Below, piece after piece: positions 15,169 to 17,729 of a stretch of DNA of 17,729 nt; positions within the stretch are counted from its first letter, which is position 1; every line of letters begins with the position of its first letter. The stretch is from an uncultured Oscillospiraceae bacterium. GTDB taxonomy: Bacteria > Bacillota > Clostridia > Oscillospirales > Oscillospiraceae. The stretch covers positions 1-17,729 of the forward strand of contig CAKTIN010000038.1 in NCBI GenBank assembly GCA_934565775.1, read 5' to 3'. The position numbers and the translations under genes are program-made. The notes beneath the pieces were generated by a model. The model saw only the letters and a program-made list of their open reading frames with translations. It did not search any database and had not been told where the DNA came from.

Positions 15169-16104
15169 TTAGAGCTTCTCGCATACCCGGAGTTTTGCGC
15201 TCCTGGCCCGGTGGTTTTCCTGCAATTCGTCCGCACCGGAGACGATGGGTTTTTTCGTAAGAATCTTTACCTTCGGCTTCCGGCCGCAGACGCAGACCGG
15301 GAAGCTGGGCGGGCAGGTGCAGCCCTTTGCCGCCTCCTGCATGGCATTTTTCACGATCCTGTCCTCCAGAGAGTGGAAGGTGATCACCGCCAGCCGCCCG
15401 CCGGGTGCCAGGCAGGGGATGGCGTCCGCCATGACCTGGGCCACCGCCCCCAGCTCGTCGTTCACCGCAATGCGGATGGCCTGGAAGCTGCGCTTTGCCG
15501 GATGCTGCTTTTCCCGGAGAGCCTGGGGCGGCATGGCGCTGCGGATCACGTCCACCAGCTCCAGCGTTGTCTCCAGGGGCTTCTCCTGCCGCCGCCGGAC
15601 AATCGCTGCGGCGATCTGCGGCGCGTAGCGCTCCTCGCCGTATTCATACAGGATCCGGCGGAGCTCCTCCTGCGGCCAGGTGTTCACCACGTCGTGGGCC
15701 GACAGGCTCTCGCCGCCGTCCATACGCATATCCAGGGGTGCATCCACCATATACGAAAAGCCCCGGCTGCCGTCATCCAGCTGCGGGGAGGACACACCCA
15801 GGTCCAGCAAAATCCCGTCCACCCGGGCAATGCCCAGGTCCGCCAGGATCTGCTTTAATTGCCGAAAATTGCCGTGGACCAGCCGCACCCGGTCCCCATA
15901 GGGGGCCAGCCGCTCCCCCGCCGCCTGCAAGGCCACCGGGTCCCGGTCCACGCCGATGAGCAGTCCCGTGGTCAGCCGGGCCGCGATCTGCGCGGAATGC
16001 CCGGCCCCGCCCAGGGTGCCGTCCAGATAAATGCCCTCCGGCCGAATGGCCAGGGCATCAATGCTCTCACGGAGCAATACCGAAGTATGGTGAAATTCCG
16101 TCAT
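15169..16104 (-). CDS. rsmH: 16S rRNA (cytosine-1402-N4)-methyltransferase RsmH
   Basis: RsmH (formerly MraW) methylates N4 of C1402 in 16S rRNA in the decoding centre, using SAM. The 311-residue length is normal. Family motifs are HTSVLL (6-11), LDGTLGGAGHS (27-37, the SAM loop), GVDRDPVAL (51-59), DGILLDLGVSSPQLDD and GFSYMVDAPLDMRMD. Near the C-terminus it has RLAVITFHSLEDRIVK and NHRARSAKLRVCEKL. The ATG at 16104 overlaps the mraZ stop by 4 nt (ATGA), and GGAGG lies 11 nt upstream inside mraZ. ftsL starts 21 nt after its stop. The mraZ-rsmH-ftsL order is a hallmark of dcw clusters. Confidence 0.98.
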   Translation of the reverse strand: MTEFHHTSVLLRESIDALAIRPEGIYLDGTLGGAGHSAQIAARLTTGLLIGVDRDPVALQAAGERLAPYGDRVRLVHGNFRQLKQILADLGIARVDGILLDLGVSSPQLDDGSRGFSYMVDAPLDMRMDGGESLSAHDVVNTWPQEELRRILYEYGEERYAPQIAAAIVRRRQEKPLETTLELVDVIRSAMPPQALREKQHPAKRSFQAIRIAVNDELGAVAQVMADAIPCLAPGGRLAVITFHSLEDRIVKNAMQEAAKGCTCPPSFPVCVCGRKPKVKILTKKPIVSGADELQENHRARSAKLRVCEKL

Positions 16105-16529
16105 AGCCCGATCGCCTCCAAAGAGGAGAACAGGTTCTCCGGGGTCAGCTTGGTGCGCTCAAAGTCCGCATAGGTCGCTGCGTCCCAAATTTCCGCCTGC
16201 CCGGCCCGGCCCACAATGGCCACCTCTTTGGTGATCCCGGCGTATTCGAACAGGTTGCCGGAGAGCAGAAAACGAAACTGCTTATCCGGAACGCACTCCA
16301 CGGCATAGGAAAACAGGAAGCTGGTGGTGCCGGATTTCTGAGCCAGGGGCAGGGCGTCGTACCGGCGGCACAGGTCCTCCCAGCTCTGCTTGGTATAGGC
16401 GGTCAGGCAGCGATAGCCATCGTTGATGCCGATGGTCACATAGAACAGCTCCCCCAGCTCCCCACGGAGCTTGGCCGGGACGATCAGCCGTCCCTTCTCA
16501 TCGACCTTTGCTAAGCTCTTCCCGATCAC
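16101..16529 (-). CDS. mraZ: Transcriptional regulator MraZ
   Basis: MraZ is a ring-forming AbrB-like DNA-binding protein that regulates the dcw operon. The protein has 142 residues, the family length. Two SpoVT-AbrB-like repeats are seen, each with a DxxxR motif: DEKGR (10-14) and DKQFR (82-86, where the commoner form is DKQGR). KEVAIVGRAGQAEIWD (101-116) is a strong family marker. The start is the GTG at 16529-16527, giving MIGKSLAKVDEKGRLIVPAK, which aligns with the usual MraZ N-terminus; GGAGGAAGG lies upstream. The frame stays open to 16781 but that stretch crosses the terminator, promoter and operator repeats and is not coding. The gene heads the dcw operon. Confidence 0.95.
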   Translation of the reverse strand: MIGKSLAKVDEKGRLIVPAKLRGELGELFYVTIGINDGYRCLTAYTKQSWEDLCRRYDALPLAQKSGTTSFLFSYAVECVPDKQFRFLLSGNLFEYAGITKEVAIVGRAGQAEIWDAATYADFERTKLTPENLFSSLEAIGL

Positions 16530-16537
16530 GCCTGTCA

Positions 16538-16578
16538 CCTTCCTCCATTTTGCTCCACAATTGCTCCCTTTTGCTCCA
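16538..16578 (-). promoter_or_regulatory. Four direct repeats, probable MraZ operator
   Basis: On the minus strand four head-to-tail repeats occur, starting at 16578, 16568, 16557 and 16547: TGGAGCAAAA, GGGAGCAATTG, TGGAGCAAAA and TGGAGGAAGG. The spacing is 10, 11 and 10 nt, about one helical turn. Known MraZ sites are short G-rich direct repeats upstream of mraZ with near-helical spacing, which matches this layout. The last repeat includes the mraZ Shine-Dalgarno GGAGG. The array lies just downstream of the predicted start site, so binding could block transcription and contribute to autorepression. Confidence 0.82.
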
Positions 16579-16587
16579 CCGATATGT

Positions 16588-16616
16588 AGTATAACCTCCC
16601 CGCAAAAAAAAATCAA
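16588..16616 (-). promoter_or_regulatory. Sigma-A promoter of mraZ (dcw operon)
   Basis: On the minus strand a -35 TTGATT (16611-16616, 4/6 matches) and a -10 TATACT (16588-16593, 5/6) are separated by 17 nt; the spacer contains a run of T. Transcription should start near 16581, leaving a leader of about 50 nt that carries the four operator-like repeats. This is the likely main promoter for mraZ through ftsQ. Confidence 0.82.
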
Positions 16617-16646
16617 TCCTTTGAACCGGATTTCCGTAAAAAAATT

Positions 16647-16680
16647 TAGACTTTTCTCCCCGAATTCCGAGAAAAGTCTA
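16647..16680. terminator. Bidirectional intrinsic terminator
   Basis: A perfect 12-bp inverted repeat (TAGACTTTTCTC/GAGAAAAGTCTA, 10-nt loop) is flanked by T-tracts for both directions. The plus strand continues with TTTTT, and the minus strand with AA and then seven T. On the minus strand it ends transcription arriving from the ABC transporter gene and insulates the mraZ promoter 31 nt further on. Confidence 0.88.
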
Positions 16681-16684
16681 TTTT

Positions 16685-16698
16685 TGAACATATGTTCG
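16685..16698. promoter_or_regulatory. LexA-like (SOS box) palindrome
   Basis: The minus strand reads CGAACATATGTTCA, containing the perfect 12-bp palindrome GAACATATGTTC. This agrees with the Gram-positive LexA/DinR consensus CGAACRNRYGTTYC at all but the last base. It sits 5 nt outside the bidirectional terminator and about 69 nt upstream of the mraZ -35. A weak promoter could straddle it (TTAAAC at 16698-16703 and TAGACT at 16675-16680, 17-nt spacing, minus strand), but its -10 lies in the terminator stem. The target gene is therefore unclear. Confidence 0.55.
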
Positions 16699-16749
16699 TT
16701 TAATTTTTTCCTATCCTGGAAAATTCTTCCATCGCCTGTGCAGGCGGAA

Positions 16750-16777
16750 GGGCGCAGCCCCGGCAGGAGCTGCGCCC
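16750..16777 (-). other. GC-rich hairpin after the ABC transporter gene
   Basis: GGGCGCAGC/GCTGCGCCC (9 bp, 10-nt loop) starts 12 nt after the transporter stop codon. It is followed on the minus strand by TTCCGCC rather than a U-tract. It could stabilise the transcript's 3' end or help terminate, but the better terminator is at 16647-16680. A short CGCCTG/CAGGCG palindrome lies next to it (16733-16746). Confidence 0.5.
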
Positions 16778-16789
16778 TCATGATTGGTT

Positions 16790-17729
16790 TCAGGATTCGA
16801 TTCCTGTGCCCTGGGTGAACTGACTCTGATACAGCTCCGCGTAGAACCCGCCCTTTTTCAGCAGGCTCTCGTGGTTGCCCTGCTCGATGATCCGGCCGTC
16901 CTTCATCACCAGGATCACGTCCGCCTCCCGGATGGTGGACAGGCGGTGAGCTACGATGAAGCTGGTCCGCCCCTGCATCATCCGGTTAAAGGCCTCCTGG
17001 ATCTTCATCTCCGTCCGGGTATCGATGGAGGAGGTCGCCTCGTCCAAAATCAGCATGGGCGGCAGGCACAGCATCACCCGGGTGATGCAAAGCAGCTGCT
17101 TTTGTCCCTGGGACAGGCTGCCCCCGGACTCCCCGATCACCGTATCATAGCCCATAGGCAGGCGGCGGATAAAGCTGTGGGCATGGGAGGCCCGGGCCGC
17201 CGCCTCCACCTCCTCCTGGGTGGCGTCCGGCTTGCCCATGGTGATGTTCTCCCGGATGGTTCCGGCCTTCAGCCAGGTATCCTGGAGCACCATGCCCACC
17301 CGGCTCCGCAGCTGCCGCCGGGGCATCTGCCGGGTTTCCACGCCGTCCATGGAGATCGTTCCCCGGTCCACATCGTAAAAGCGCATCAGCAGGTTGATCA
17401 TGGTGGTCTTGCCGCAGCCCGTGGGGCCCACAATGGCCACCCGCTGGCCAGGCTCCACCCGGAGGCTGAAGTCCCGGATCAGCTCCCGGCTCTTGTCATA
17501 GGAGAAGGCCACGTTCTCAATGTCCACCCTTCCTCCCTGCCCCTGGGGCAGGTCCACGGGGGCGGGGTCCGGAGTCTCCGGCTCCGCCTCAATGAGCTCA
17601 AAGACCCGCCCGGCACAGGCCAGGGCGTTTTGCAGCTCGGTAATCACCCCGGAGATCTCGTTAAAGGGCTTGGTATACTGGTTGGCATAGTTCAGAAAGC
17701 TGGTGAGGTTGCCCACGGTGATGCCGCCG
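16790..17729 (-). CDS. ABC exporter, fused permease/ATPase, 3' part only
   Basis: Only the last 312 or so residues are visible; the frame runs through the window edge, so the start and most of the transmembrane domain lie outside. The visible part begins at the end of the membrane domain (GGITVGNLTSFLNYANQYTKPFNEISGV), followed by a complete nucleotide-binding domain. Counting from the G-N-L segment at 17716, it has Walker A GPTGCGKTT (97-105), Q-loop Q145, signature LSQGQ (201-205), Walker B MLILDE with E226, and the switch His H257 in VAHRLSTI. LSQGQ in place of LSGGQ is common in heterodimeric multidrug-type exporters, so a partner gene is expected just upstream. The substrate is unknown. 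The gene ends 260 nt before mraZ, behind a terminator. Confidence 0.93.
   Translation of the reverse strand, partial: GGITVGNLTSFLNYANQYTKPFNEISGVITELQNALACAGRVFELIEAEPETPDPAPVDLPQGQGGRVDIENVAFSYDKSRELIRDFSLRVEPGQRVAIVGPTGCGKTTMINLLMRFYDVDRGTISMDGVETRQMPRRQLRSRVGMVLQDTWLKAGTIRENITMGKPDATQEEVEAAARASHAHSFIRRLPMGYDTVIGESGGSLSQGQKQLLCITRVMLCLPPMLILDEATSSIDTRTEMKIQEAFNRMMQGRTSFIVAHRLSTIREADVILVMKDGRIIEQGNHESLLKKGGFYAELYQSQFTQGTGIES

Noticed and set aside
14257..15858. A 533-codon plus-strand open frame across ftsL and rsmH
   Set aside because: It is antisense to genes with clear family motifs. Its translation is rich in Pro, Gly, Arg, His and Leu without domains, and it has no ribosome binding site; it is a by-product of GC-rich coding on the other strand.
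16750..16777. Second intrinsic terminator for the ABC transporter gene
   Set aside because: The stem is good but no U-tract follows on the minus strand. I listed it only as a hairpin.
16530..16781. N-terminal extension of MraZ by 84 residues
   Set aside because: The frame is open by chance, but it crosses the promoter, terminator and operator repeats. The GTG at 16529 gives the normal MraZ length and N-terminus.
1..17729. CRISPR arrays, insertion sequences, phage or defence genes
   Set aside because: No spaced repeats of CRISPR type, transposase-like proteins, terminal inverted repeats or abrupt change in base composition were seen. All the coding space is housekeeping genes or one transporter.

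Overview
The window is a chromosomal segment from a GC-rich Gram-positive anaerobe of the class Clostridia, most probably the Oscillospiraceae. That assignment is inferred from protein style: a dcw cluster with a PASTA-containing class B PBP, a DivIB-type FtsQ, a meso-DAP-type MurE motif, and a YerC-type TrpR-like regulator next to ftsZ. No 16S gene is present to confirm it. Every supported gene lies on the minus strand, so transcription runs from high to low coordinates. I see no mobile elements, CRISPR arrays, phage genes or rRNA.

Layout in transcription order. (1) 17729-16790: the 3' part of an ABC exporter gene, cut by the window edge. (2) 16789-16530: a regulatory gap with a GC-rich hairpin, a LexA-like palindrome, a bidirectional terminator, a good sigma-A promoter and four direct repeats that look like MraZ operators. 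(3) 16529-3570: the dcw operon, mraZ-rsmH-ftsL-PBP-murE-murF-mraY-ftsW-murG-murA-ftsQ. Genes overlap by 4-14 nt or are separated by fewer than 100 nt. (4) 3569-2284: ftsZ with its own near-consensus promoter and its own terminator. (5) 2180-226: a tight yerC - class I methyltransferase - hslO operon with two 4-nt ATGA overlaps, ending in a hairpin. (6) 154-1: a tRNA-Val(UAC) gene behind a perfect consensus promoter.

How the genes work together: MurA makes the first committed peptidoglycan precursor. MurE and MurF complete the UDP-MurNAc-pentapeptide, and MraY and MurG build lipid II. FtsW and the PBP polymerise and crosslink it at the septum, FtsQ/DivIB and FtsL scaffold that pair, and FtsZ organises the ring. 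MraZ is the cluster's own regulator and RsmH methylates 16S rRNA. murB, murC, murD, ddl and ftsA are absent, so the remaining steps must be encoded elsewhere.

This is a housekeeping locus, and I found no convincing new multi-gene system. The most interesting signals are regulatory: the LexA-like palindrome upstream of the cluster, the MraZ-type repeats just downstream of the predicted mraZ start site, the independent ftsZ promoter, intercistronic hairpins, and several non-ATG starts (mraZ, murE, ftsW, murG, murA). Protein-level oddities are an FtsZ tail lacking the usual C-terminal peptide and a KTA in place of KTG in the PBP.
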